Positions 25,918 to 34,166 of a stretch of DNA of 64,000 nucleotides are shown here, piece by piece. The position numbers and the translations under genes were made by a program. Location: NCBI GenBank assembly GCA_964395715.1, contig CAYNAU010000003.1, positions 248,001-312,000 on the forward strand, in the 5' to 3' direction. A model generated the notes under the pieces. It searched no databases. It saw only the letters and a list, made by a program, of their open reading frames with translations, and was not told the origin of the DNA. This DNA comes from Porticoccus sp964395715 (GTDB lineage: Bacteria > Pseudomonadota > Gammaproteobacteria > Pseudomonadales > Porticoccaceae). Numbering within the stretch: position 1 is the stretch's first letter; each line of letters starts with the position of its first letter.

Positions 25918-28900
25918 TGACGTTGGAGCCAGTGATCAGAGCGGGAATCTCTGCTGCGGGCAGGGCCTTACTGTAGTAGAAGCCCTGGTAGGCGTCACAG
26001 CCATGGCTGGTCAGGAAGTCCAGCTGTTCTCTGGTTTCCACACCCTCGGCAATGGTCTGGAGGCCAATATTGCGGCCGACAGTGATAATCGCGGAGCAGA
26101 TCGCCGCATCTTCGGGGTTGCTGGCACATTCGCTGATAAATGCCCGGTCGATTTTCAGCACATCGATAGGGAAGCGCTTCAGGTAGCTCAGAGATGAATA
26201 GCCGGTACCAAAATCGTCGATTGACAGCTTGATGCCGGAGGCTTTAAGGGCTGCCATTGCCTCAATGCTCTCCTCGGTGTTACCGGTTAACACGCCTTCA
26301 GTGATCTCCAGTTCAAGCAGGGAGGTGGGAATGTGGTATTTGTGCGATTGCGACTGAATGAAATCCACCAGGCCCGGCGTATGCAGGTGTCGCCCGGAAA
26401 TGTTGACGGCCACCGGCAGCAGTTTCAGCCCCTGTTTTTTCCATTGGGCCAATTGTCTGAAAGCTTCTTCTACCACCCATTCGCCCACTTGCACGATCAG
26501 GCTGGAATCTTCAATCACGGGGATGAAATCTCCCGGTGGAATCAGGCCGTGTTCGGGGTGTTGCCAGCGCAACAGGGCTTCAAAGCCCAGAATATCGCTG
26601 CTTTCGCAGTCCACCTTGGGTTGGTATTGCAGGAATAACTGACGTTGCGAGATGGCGTTGGGCAGGGCAAATTCCATGCGGAACTGCTGGTGGGCGGTCT
26701 CTTCCATGTCTTCGGAAAAAATTCGGTAGGTATTTCGGCCACCCTGCTTGGCCTTGTACATGGCCATATCGGCATGCTGCAGAAGCTTGTCGCCATTGAT
26801 CGCGCCGTTGGGGGACATGGCAATGCCGATGCTGGTGAGAACGGTCAGGGTATGGCCTGAGATCTCCATAGGCTGCGCGAGTTTTTTCAGGATGTCCTCG
26901 GCCCGCTTGGTGGCCGATTTCAGGCTGATATCCCCGGACATGACAATCACAAATTCATCGCCGCCCCAGCGGCCGATCAGGTCCACACCGCGGATAAGCT
27001 TGCTGAGTCGCTGGGCCACCTGGTGCAGTAGATCATCCCCTGCCTTGTGGCCCAGGGTGTCGTTGATTTTCTTGAACTGGTCCAGATCAAGGAACATAAG
27101 AATGACTGCGCCGGGATTACTGCGATGGAACTGTATCCGCTTGTTCAGGTACTCCATAAAGTAATTGCGGTTGTACAGGCCAGTCAGTGAATCCTTGTAG
27201 GCCAACATGCGCAGTCTTTCCTGCAGTTTGATCTGCTGGGTGATATCCCGGACATGCAGGGTGTATTCCTGTTGCGAATCGCCCATATCCGAGGTCTGGG
27301 TGATCACCACTTCGGCGGGAAAGGTTTCTCCATTGGCGCGGTTTAACTCGGTGATATTGCGGCGTCTGAGCACTAGGCCATCGCCCAGTGTGAAGCCCTG
27401 TGACAGGCTTTCGAGTGCAATGTTACGCACATCTCCGGACATAAACATATTGAAGAAATTCTTGCCCTGCAGTTTGCGCTTGCCAATGCCAAAGCACTGT
27501 TCCGCTGCTGGGTTGAACTCCAGTATTTCAGCCCGCCCGTTAACACTGACAATACAATCCATCGCCGCTTCGAGAATAGCCCCTTTGCGATATTCGCTCT
27601 GACGGAAGGCGTTAAAGGCTTCATCCCTTTGGCGTATTTCTTCGTTGACCTTCTCGATTACCCTGTTGTACTGGTGAGCGATCTGTCCTACTTCGGTGAA
27701 GGGTTCCTCTGGTACCTGCTCGGAAAATTCCGAACGCTGTTGGTGTTGCTGCATCGCAGAAAGCAGTTCGAATACTTCTGTACTCACACGGTGTTCCGCT
27801 ACATTCAGTCCCCGCACCTCCATTTCCAGCGTGACCCGCAGTGGACGAAAACGATTGATCAGGGTAAGTACGAGCAATGCGATAAAAAAGCTGTAGCAGC
27901 CGATGGCGACGATGCCCTCAACCTGGGCAACGAGTTGTTGCAGCCGCGTGAGGCCATTGTCTAGCAGCTCGGTTTTGCCAAACAGGGCGACCGCCAGAGT
28001 CCCCCAGATACCGGCAAAAAGATGGACCGGAATAACACCCACGGCATCGTCAATTTTGAAATGGTCGAGCCAGTACTCACCCCAGTATACGACCAGGCCG
28101 CCAATGGCACCGATGATGGCAGCGGAAACAGGGCTGACAATGTGGCAGTTGGCGGTAATCGCTACCAGGCCGCCAAGGATACCGTTAATGATTTTCTGAA
28201 CATCACAGTAACCCTCGCGGATAAAAACCATGGTGGTGGCAATAATGCCGCCCCAGAACGCAGCCAGGCAGGTATGGAGCAGAATACCGGGGACGGCATC
28301 GGACCAGGCCAGGGTGCTGCCCCCGTTGAATCCGAACCACCCGAACCATAGCAGCAGACACCCCAGTGTTGCGAGGGGGACATTGCTGCCGGGAATTCTC
28401 TGGTCGAGATCGTAACGACCGCTGCGTGGCCCGATGATGAGGATGGCGGCCAATGCCACCCATCCACCCACGGAATGAACCACAGTAGAGCCCGCAAAAT
28501 CCACGAAGCCGGATAATTCCAGCCAGCCAGATGGCGAGCCTTCAATGATTCCGCCCCAGGCCCAGTGGCCGACCACCGGGTAAACCAGCAAGGTGATGGT
28601 GATGGTTACAACCAGGTAACCAAAAAATGACATTCGTTCTGCCACCGCACCGGACACCAGCGTGGCTGCAGTACCGCAGAACATCATCTGAAACAGAAAA
28701 ATGGCGATATTGTGGCCGCTGGCGCCTTCGCCAAAAAAGAAGCCGCTGGTGCCAAACCAGCCGCTGACAGAGCCGCCGAACATGATGGCATAGCCCACCG
28801 CCCAGAAGATGGTGCTGGAGACGACAAAATCAGCGATGTTTTTGGCGGCGACATTGATGCTGTTTTTGCTGCGAACAAGTCCGCTCTCCAGGCACAAAAA

Positions 28901-28957
28901 TCCGGCCTGCATCATGAAAACCAGTAGTGCTGCGGATAAAATCCAGAAAGTATCCAA
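25907..28957 (-). CDS. Amt ammonium transporter fused to PAS-GGDEF-EAL (c-di-GMP signalling)
   Basis: A 1016-residue fusion. Residues 1-370 are an Amt/MEP/Rh ammonium channel with about eleven helices. The pore histidines are His161 (DFAGSTVVH) and His312 (VIPVH), and the HWAWG and FGFNGG segments are present. Residues 375-455 form a helical, probably coiled-coil linker, and about 455-575 a PAS domain (MDCIVSVNGRAEILEFNPAAEQCFG). A GGDEF domain follows at about 580-745, with GGDEF at 665-669 and the product-inhibition site RGVD at 656-659. An EAL domain covers about 755-1005. Its expected catalytic residues are all present: Glu793, Asn852, Glu884, Asp914/Asp915, Lys935, Glu971 and Gln991. It should sense or transport ammonium and make and/or degrade c-di-GMP. 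TTG is the start: AGG lies at a good distance and an in-frame TAG seven codons upstream excludes a longer form. No glnK gene is adjacent. Confidence 0.93.
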   Translation of the reverse strand: MDTFWILSAALLVFMMQAGFLCLESGLVRSKNSINVAAKNIADFVVSSTIFWAVGYAIMFGGSVSGWFGTSGFFFGEGASGHNIAIFLFQMMFCGTAATLVSGAVAERMSFFGYLVVTITITLLVYPVVGHWAWGGIIEGSPSGWLELSGFVDFAGSTVVHSVGGWVALAAILIIGPRSGRYDLDQRIPGSNVPLATLGCLLLWFGWFGFNGGSTLAWSDAVPGILLHTCLAAFWGGIIATTMVFIREGYCDVQKIINGILGGLVAITANCHIVSPVSAAIIGAIGGLVVYWGEYWLDHFKIDDAVGVIPVHLFAGIWGTLAVALFGKTELLDNGLTRLQQLVAQVEGIVAIGCYSFFIALLVLTLINRFRPLRVTLEMEVRGLNVAEHRVSTEVFELLSAMQQHQQRSEFSEQVPEEPFTEVGQIAHQYNRVIEKVNEEIRQRDEAFNAFRQSEYRKGAILEAAMDCIVSVNGRAEILEFNPAAEQCFGIGKRKLQGKNFFNMFMSGDVRNIALESLSQGFTLGDGLVLRRRNITELNRANGETFPAEVVITQTSDMGDSQQEYTLHVRDITQQIKLQERLRMLAYKDSLTGLYNRNYFMEYLNKRIQFHRSNPGAVILMFLDLDQFKKINDTLGHKAGDDLLHQVAQRLSKLIRGVDLIGRWGGDEFVIVMSGDISLKSATKRAEDILKKLAQPMEISGHTLTVLTSIGIAMSPNGAINGDKLLQHADMAMYKAKQGGRNTYRIFSEDMEETAHQQFRMEFALPNAISQRQLFLQYQPKVDCESSDILGFEALLRWQHPEHGLIPPGDFIPVIEDSSLIVQVGEWVVEEAFRQLAQWKKQGLKLLPVAVNISGRHLHTPGLVDFIQSQSHKYHIPTSLLELEITEGVLTGNTEESIEAMAALKASGIKLSIDDFGTGYSSLSYLKRFPIDVLKIDRAFISECASNPEDAAICSAIITVGRNIGLQTIAEGVETREQLDFLTSHGCDAYQGFYYSKALPAAEIPALITGSNVINF

Positions 28958-29030
28958 TCGATTACCTGGTAACTGCTAAGGACATATGGCTCTCGTTGTT
29001 ATCGGCAGATAACAGCGTTCCTGAAGATAA

Positions 29031-29065
29031 AAACATGCAAAAACAGTGCACAAAGTGCACTGTTT
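29031..29065 (-). terminator. rho-independent terminator after the CigR-like gene
   Basis: A perfect 11-bp palindromic stem (AAACAGTGCAC at 29041-29051, loop AAA, GTGCACTGTTT at 29055-29065) is followed on the minus strand by TTTTT and then a second T-rich stretch. It would stop transcription of the minus-strand metal/haem gene group before it reaches the Amt fusion gene, which therefore needs its own promoter in 28958-29030. Confidence 0.75.
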
Positions 29066-29088
29066 GGGAGGGATGGTGGGTTATATGG

Positions 29089-29108
29089 GGCTGATAGGAC
29101 TATCAGCC
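29089..29108. repeat. 8-bp inverted repeat next to the terminator
   Basis: GGCTGATA at 29089-29096 pairs with TATCAGCC at 29101-29108 across a 4-base loop, 15 bases from the stop of the CigR-like gene. There is no T run, so it is probably an accessory RNA hairpin upstream of the main terminator. Confidence 0.4.
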
Positions 29109-29122
29109 TGGAGCCAGCGGCC

Positions 29123-29605
29123 CTAGTAGGCGCCGTTGGTTAGATAGAATACGTCCAGAATAGTGCGTGTCGCATCCATAATGCGCACGATGCGGTCATC
29201 AATCCGGCGGATCGATGTGCCATCAATGTCCCGGGGCAGTCGTCTCAGGATGTCGTCGGGTAGGTTCCGGCTATGGTAATAGACATCGGCATCCAGCACT
29301 TCACCCCTGGCAACCTTTTGCTGCCAGCCCGGTGGTAATTCTCCTCCGCGCTCCAGTTTCATACGCAGGCCGGGGGGCAGTTTTTTTGTTTTTCCCTGTT
29401 TGTGAACCTCGTGGTCGTCGTTGTAGCCGTCTCTCAGGTAATCACCAAACAGCCTTTTTTCTGCTTCATTGAACAGCACGGCGCCCACGACCTCGGCAGC
29501 GATCTCCGCAGCCTGTTGCTCAGCGTGGGTTGACGCCGAGGGAAGCAGGCAGGTACTTGCCAATAGCAGTAGGTATGATAGAAGCGTTTTTGGTTTCCTG
29601 ATCAT
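29123..29605 (-). CDS. CigR-like secreted protein
   Basis: A 160-residue exported protein with a clear signal peptide (KTLLSYLLLLASTCLLPSASTHA). A region AAEIAAEVVGAVLFNEAEKRLFGDYL follows, which could be a membrane-interacting helix. The C-terminal half carries the repeated theme LPPGLRMKLERGGELPPGW, then LPDDILRRLPRD and IDDRIVRIMDATRTILDVFYL. That layout resembles CigR-family proteins, best known as an anti-virulence regulator in Salmonella; in environmental bacteria the role is unknown. The ATG at 29605 is fixed by AAGGAGA seven bases upstream; a longer frame from 29626 has no such site. It lies 30 bases after the DmeF-like gene and is probably co-transcribed with it. Family assignment rests on remembered motif layout, so it is moderately sure. 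Confidence 0.65.
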   Translation of the reverse strand: MIRKPKTLLSYLLLLASTCLLPSASTHAEQQAAEIAAEVVGAVLFNEAEKRLFGDYLRDGYNDDHEVHKQGKTKKLPPGLRMKLERGGELPPGWQQKVARGEVLDADVYYHSRNLPDDILRRLPRDIDGTSIRRIDDRIVRIMDATRTILDVFYLTNGAY

Positions 29606-29635
29606 TATTGTCTCCTTGTATGGCAACTGGGTTTT

Positions 29636-30574
29636 TCAGGCCTGTTTCGCCGGGTTGCCCGGATGCTCCCCAATTGGGTTGACCTCAATAGTAAGGTGCT
29701 CCAGCTCGTCAAAGTCGGCCAGAACCTGCTTGTAATACTCTGCATCCCGGGGATGCGTGCTGGCAATACTAATGATAGCGGCAAAGTGATGTTCGCTGAC
29801 CCGCCAGATATGCAGATCTGTGACATGATTCTCGCCGTCTTTTTCAATCGCTTCCCGAATTGCTTCCTGTTGGTTCAGGGGTAGGCTGCCGTCCAGAAGA
29901 ATGGGCCCTGATTGTCTGATCAGCCCCCATGACCAGCGGGAAATAATAATTGCGCCCACCACGCCCATCAGCGGGTCAAGCCAGAGTAATCCCAGGTATT
30001 TGCCAGACAATAGGGCGGCTATGGCCAGTACCGAGGTGAGCGCATCGGCCAGCACATGCATATAGGCGGCATAGAGGTTGTGGTCGTGATGGTGTCCGTG
30101 GTGAGCATGTTCGTGACCGTGATGATCCTTCAGGATCAGGGCACTCAACAGATTGATGAGCAGGCCAAGGGCCGCAACGCTGATGGCGGCATTAAACTGG
30201 ATTGCCTGGGGTGTGACGAGTCGCTGTACGGATTCGATAAGCATCATCAATGCCACAGTGGCTAGAGCGACTGCACTGGCAAATCCACCCAGCACCCCCA
30301 CTTTTCCCGTGCCAAAACTGTACGCGGGGTTGTTGTTATGTTTGCGGGCGTAGCGATAGGCGAAGATAGTGATCATGAAGGCGGCAACATGTGTGCCCAT
30401 ATGCCAGCCATCGGCCAGTAGGGCCATGGAACCAAATAGGGTGCCGGCGGTGATTTCCGCCACCATGGTAATGGCCGTGAGGATCAGTACATAGCGAGTC
30501 CGTTGTTCACCCTTGCGATTGATGTGGTGAAAATCGTGGTGATGTTGCCATTGATTCAAAAGCTGTTCGCGCAT
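29636..30574 (-). CDS. dmeF: cation diffusion facilitator, DmeF-type metal efflux
   Basis: A 312-residue cation diffusion facilitator that exports divalent metal ions in exchange for protons. Six membrane helices are followed by a cytoplasmic ferredoxin-like domain (residues about 225-300). Metal-site residues in helix 2 are His58 and His62 (DGWHMGTH) and in helix 5 His173 and Asp177 (HVLAD). Helix 2 with two histidines, instead of the usual aspartate pair or His/Asp of zinc transporters, is a mark of the DmeF branch linked to cobalt/nickel. Histidine-rich stretches occur at the N-terminus (HHHDFHH) and in the loop between helices 4 and 5 (HHGHEHAHHGHHHDH, from residue 151). No metal regulator gene is adjacent. 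Gene symbol is by family resemblance. Confidence 0.85.
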   Translation of the reverse strand: MREQLLNQWQHHHDFHHINRKGEQRTRYVLILTAITMVAEITAGTLFGSMALLADGWHMGTHVAAFMITIFAYRYARKHNNNPAYSFGTGKVGVLGGFASAVALATVALMMLIESVQRLVTPQAIQFNAAISVAALGLLINLLSALILKDHHGHEHAHHGHHHDHNLYAAYMHVLADALTSVLAIAALLSGKYLGLLWLDPLMGVVGAIIISRWSWGLIRQSGPILLDGSLPLNQQEAIREAIEKDGENHVTDLHIWRVSEHHFAAIISIASTHPRDAEYYKQVLADFDELEHLTIEVNPIGEHPGNPAKQA

Positions 30575-30631
30575 GGATAGATTTGGCCCTGGTCAGGTTT
30601 TAAATAACGCCGGTATGGGAACGGGTTGCAA

Positions 30632-31189
30632 TTACAGCGAGCGGGTGAGGCTGATGGCGCCGCGTATTTCGCCGAGACGATAACCGGTTGCCCGATCATT
30701 GGGATAATAGCTGTCCAGCACCTGTTTAATATTGGGCGCGACGGCTTCGCCGTGGCAGGTCAGGCAGAGTGGTCCGACGCCCTGTGCTTTCATATAGCGG
30801 AACTCGTTGTCTGTCTGGGTTGTGGCCGTTAGCGTCTCCACCGGTTCTCCATTAGCTCGGCGTTCGTCAAATTGTTCCAGAATGGCTTCTTCCCAGCTGT
30901 CAGGTATCGCCGTTGATCTGTTCCTGGCTTTCAGACTGACCCGCTTCACCCGCCAGCCGCTGCGGTGACTCAGTTGCCTGGCGATTTCAGGCGCAACGCT
31001 GGCGCAGACTTTGACGGCCGCAACAGGGCCACCCTGTTGCATGGCCTCCAATAATTGGGGCTTGAGAGAGCCTGCAAACTCCTGGGCAAGGTGCTCTGCT
31101 TCCTGCTCCAGCAGGGCAAATGGGTCGCCGCCACACCAGCCAGACGTTGATGCCAGAATGCTGACGATCATCAGAATAACCTGTTTCAT
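30632..31189 (-). CDS. single-haem DUF3365 (Tll0287-like) periplasmic protein
   Basis: A 185-residue secreted protein with a signal peptide (QVILMIVSILASTSGWC) and one c-type haem motif CLTCHG at about residue 145, in the context GVGPLCLTCHGEAV. The preceding sequence (LLEAMQQGGPVAAVKVCASVAPEIA, then RVKRVSLKARN) matches the DUF3365/Tll0287-like haem sensor fold, a PAS-like domain found alone or attached to signalling proteins. Function is probably redox or gas sensing, or electron transfer; neither is proven. GGGGAG five bases before the ATG supports the start. It lies 57 bases upstream of dmeF on the same strand, so the three genes to 29123 may form a unit. Confidence 0.8.
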   Translation of the reverse strand: MKQVILMIVSILASTSGWCGGDPFALLEQEAEHLAQEFAGSLKPQLLEAMQQGGPVAAVKVCASVAPEIARQLSHRSGWRVKRVSLKARNRSTAIPDSWEEAILEQFDERRANGEPVETLTATTQTDNEFRYMKAQGVGPLCLTCHGEAVAPNIKQVLDSYYPNDRATGYRLGEIRGAISLTRSL

Positions 31190-31268
31190 TGCTGCTCCCC
31201 TGAAAACCGGTGCTCAGTGTAGCAGGGATAGAATCTGCTGTTCCCGGTAGAGAGACTGTTGGCCACCA

Positions 31269-32102
31269 TCAATTTTGAGCCAGGCGAAAAAAGGCGATGG
31301 CATTTTGCGTGGTCTGGCAGGCGACCTGTTGTTCAGACTGCCCCTTGCACTGGGCGACCATCTGTAGAACCCAGGGTAGAAATGCCGGTTCATTGCGGCG
31401 GGACTTTGGTTTTTGCGTCATGGTTCTGGGTAGCAGATAGGGGGCATCGGTTTCCAGAAGCAGGCGCTGGTCGGGAATGCTGGTGACCAGGCTTTGTAAC
31501 GGCAGACCGCGGCGCTCGTCGCAGATCCAGCCGGTAATCCCGATATGTAAATCCAGGTCGAGGTAGTTGAAAAGCGCCGTTTTGTCCCCGGTAAAGCAGT
31601 GAATGACTCCATCAGTTATGTGATCCCGGTATTGCCTGAGGATTTCAAATTGCCGCTGATGAGCGTCTCTTTCATGCATGAACAGGGGGAGCGATAATTC
31701 AGCGGCCAGTTCCAGCTGGGCCTCAAAGGCTTTCTCCTGGTCTTTGGGAGAAGAGAAGTTACGGTTGAAGTCCAGGCCGGTTTCGCCAATAGCGACCACG
31801 TGCGGCGCCTGAGCAATGCTTCTGAGCTGGGATGTGGTGGTCCCGGCGACAAATGTCTTTGCATCATGGGGATGAACGCCACAGGTGCTATACAGCATGC
31901 CCGGGAAGTCCTGGGCAAAGTCTTCACAAATGACTGCCGCCTGTTCACTTTCACGAACAGAAGTGCCGGTGATCACTAGCTGGCGGACGTTGGCCTGTTG
32001 TGCGCGTCGAAGAATCTCCGGCAACTGATCACTGAAGGCAGTATTGCTAAGATTGACCCCGATATCGACCAGCGGGTCTGCACTGACCAGAAGCTCTGTC
32101 AT
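31269..32102 (-). CDS. tatD: TatD-family 3'-5' DNase/metal-dependent hydrolase
   Basis: A metal-dependent nuclease of the amidohydrolase superfamily. E. coli TatD acts on single-stranded DNA and RNA and helps repair oxidative DNA damage. The 277-residue product has the TatD-specific start DIGVNLSN in place of the HxH found in YcfH/YjjV. It also has CGVHPHDAK, VAIGETGLDFNRNFS, FMHERDAHQ, HCFTGDK, GITGWICDERRGL and LETDAPYLLPRTM. These match the true TatD subgroup closely. Its ATG overlaps the slt stop by 4 bases, so the two are translated together; no functional link between a nuclease and a transglycosylase is obvious. Confidence 0.93.
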   Translation of the reverse strand: MTELLVSADPLVDIGVNLSNTAFSDQLPEILRRAQQANVRQLVITGTSVRESEQAAVICEDFAQDFPGMLYSTCGVHPHDAKTFVAGTTTSQLRSIAQAPHVVAIGETGLDFNRNFSSPKDQEKAFEAQLELAAELSLPLFMHERDAHQRQFEILRQYRDHITDGVIHCFTGDKTALFNYLDLDLHIGITGWICDERRGLPLQSLVTSIPDQRLLLETDAPYLLPRTMTQKPKSRRNEPAFLPWVLQMVAQCKGQSEQQVACQTTQNAIAFFRLAQN

Positions 32103-34069
32103 AACTGACGTTGTTTTTCCTGCAGGGAGAGAATCCGGTCATCACTATCCAGGTGGTGGGCGTAGACCATGGAAAAGGCCAGTACGTTCTGCACGTAATT
32201 ACGTGTTTCCCGGAAGGGAATGGTTTCAATCCAGGCGTCAAAGGGCAGCTTGCCCTGGGTGTCTTCCAGCCAGCGTGTCACCCTGTGCGGACCAGCGTTG
32301 TAGGCGGCGGTAGCGAGAATGCGATTGTTGTCAAAGCGGTCGAGCATTTCGCGGTAATAGCGACTGCCCAGGGTAATGTTGATTTCGGGTTCAAGCAGGT
32401 CCCGGGTGCCGCGGTAGCGAATACTGTTTTTGCGGGCGGTCTGCTTGGCCGTGGCGGGCATCAGTTGCATCAGTCCCCTGGCGCCGGCGGGTGACTGGGC
32501 GTCTTGAGCCAGTGCGCTTTCCTGACGGGCAACGGCAAATAACAGGTGAACCGGAACGCCCGTGGCTTTGGCATGGTTGTTGAAGACGTCCCGGAAGGCC
32601 AGAGGGAAACGCAGGTTGATGTCGTCCCAGAATCCGGCGTTGATGAGGCTGGTGATGGCGCCATTGTGCCACTGCCATTGGCTGGCTATGTGGGCTGCGG
32701 TAATCCATTGCTGTTGGTTGAAGTCGCGGCTGGTGTGATACCACTCACGGCGTGCCGAAATGTAGTCTTCATGGAAGATCAGTTCTCTGGTTCTCTGCAA
32801 ACCGGGTAGCTGGCTCAGTCTCTCCATGTCTTCAGTGGTTACCGGGGATTGCCGAAATGCCATTTCGTAATCGGTGCCGAGCCACTCACTGGCCATGAAA
32901 CCGTAGAAGCTGCGTCCGCGGGATAGCACCTGATAGGCAGACTCATTGTCTGTTGAATGGCTGTCGCCCTGGGCGAGTTCACTACTGCGGGCTCGCCAGT
33001 AAAGCCAGCGATCTTCTTCCTTGAGTGACTCCGGCATTCGCGTAATCCACTCGTGGAGTTGTTGCCAGTCGGATTCACGCATGGCTTTTCTGGCGCGCCA
33101 TTCAAGTAATTCCGGTTCTACAAGGCTGAGGTTTTCCAGCAGGTAGCCGTCGGCGACATCTTCGTGTTCCTGTGAATACAGTCCCTTCACCAGGTCGGAA
33201 ATGACCTGGGTTTTTTGCTCATCGGTAAAAGGATGGATCTGCTGGTAACGATTCCAGTGTTTCAGGGCGATGACGGCATCTTGACGCGCCAAGTGGGTGA
33301 GGCCGTGGATGACGATGGCGTGTATTTCTTCATTCTCCAGAGATTTTCCCTGGTGCTGGAATAATTGATAGTTGCCAATGGTTTTGGGGTCTCTATCGAC
33401 TTGGTAAAAATTGCGGGCCAGCTGTTGAAACTTGTCAGAAATAAAGAAACGCTGCAGGTAGCGGGCGAGCTGGTACTGGTGGTTCAGTACGGCGGCAGTG
33501 TAGCGCTGCCAGGCTATTTCCTCGGTTATCTGATTGTTTTTGATCAACAGTTCGAACAGCCGGTCACAGCCTTTTGGCTGGGACTTGCCGACATTCCACA
33601 ACTGTATGGCCTCGGCAATGGCGTCATCTCCGCCATCTCCGCGAATGCGTGTCAGTTGGTAATAGCATTGTTGCGCTGTCGTCGCAGATTCCGGTTGGTA
33701 GTATTTAAGAAATGCTTCCGGCCTGTTTCCAGAGCGCAAGGTTTCCAGCCAGCGGTAGCGCAGTCGCTTGGCCAGGGAGCTGCCTTCATACCGGGTGAGA
33801 AAATCATCGACCTCGCTGTTCCTGGCCTGGCGCAGGCGATCACTTAACCAAAGATATTCCAGGTAGGGTGCCAACGGATAATCCCCGATATTGGCGATGA
33901 TCCTGCGGGTCTCGCTCGCATCGTGCTTGGCGATGGCAATTTTCCCCGCCCGATAAAGAGCGCGCTGTTCGTCCAGGGAAAGTGTTTTCGCGACACTGAT
34001 ATGGCTGACAAGGCAAAACAAAAGGGTGATAGAAAGCGATAAGGCCTTTTTACCCGGGTGACAATCCAT
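32099..34069 (-). CDS. slt: soluble lytic murein transglycosylase
   Basis: A periplasmic exo-acting lytic transglycosylase that cleaves peptidoglycan to 1,6-anhydromuropeptides, which the NagZ encoded at 40957 can process further after uptake. The 656-residue precursor has a signal peptide (KALSLSITLLFCLVSHISVA) and a long helical superhelix (U and L domains, residues about 30-480). The C-terminal SLT domain carries the catalytic Glu517 in VARQESAL, then SPAGARGLMQLMPATA and AAYNAGPHRV. The ending with RNYVQNVLAFSMVYAHHL is typical of Slt70. No strong ribosome site precedes the ATG. Stop and tatD start overlap in ATGA. Confidence 0.93.
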   Translation of the reverse strand: MDCHPGKKALSLSITLLFCLVSHISVAKTLSLDEQRALYRAGKIAIAKHDASETRRIIANIGDYPLAPYLEYLWLSDRLRQARNSEVDDFLTRYEGSSLAKRLRYRWLETLRSGNRPEAFLKYYQPESATTAQQCYYQLTRIRGDGGDDAIAEAIQLWNVGKSQPKGCDRLFELLIKNNQITEEIAWQRYTAAVLNHQYQLARYLQRFFISDKFQQLARNFYQVDRDPKTIGNYQLFQHQGKSLENEEIHAIVIHGLTHLARQDAVIALKHWNRYQQIHPFTDEQKTQVISDLVKGLYSQEHEDVADGYLLENLSLVEPELLEWRARKAMRESDWQQLHEWITRMPESLKEEDRWLYWRARSSELAQGDSHSTDNESAYQVLSRGRSFYGFMASEWLGTDYEMAFRQSPVTTEDMERLSQLPGLQRTRELIFHEDYISARREWYHTSRDFNQQQWITAAHIASQWQWHNGAITSLINAGFWDDINLRFPLAFRDVFNNHAKATGVPVHLLFAVARQESALAQDAQSPAGARGLMQLMPATAKQTARKNSIRYRGTRDLLEPEINITLGSRYYREMLDRFDNNRILATAAYNAGPHRVTRWLEDTQGKLPFDAWIETIPFRETRNYVQNVLAFSMVYAHHLDSDDRILSLQEKQRQL

Positions 34070-34166
34070 GGGATGCTGGGGGTCCGTTTAAATGTGGTAA
34101 AGGGTTGCGTTGGCGTATGTTAGATCAGATCAGCGAAGCTTGAACAGGGCTCCACTTTGGCGGTAT

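Noticed and set aside
25907..28957. Possibility that the Amt and GGDEF-EAL parts are separate genes joined by a sequencing error
   Set aside because: The frame is open without interruption for 1016 codons, the linker is a plausible helical segment, and no stop, start or ribosome site lies at the junction.
31269..32102. Apparent loss of the first metal motif (HxH) in TatD
   Set aside because: True TatD proteins, including the one from E. coli, have DIGVN at this place; it is a subgroup feature and not a mutation.
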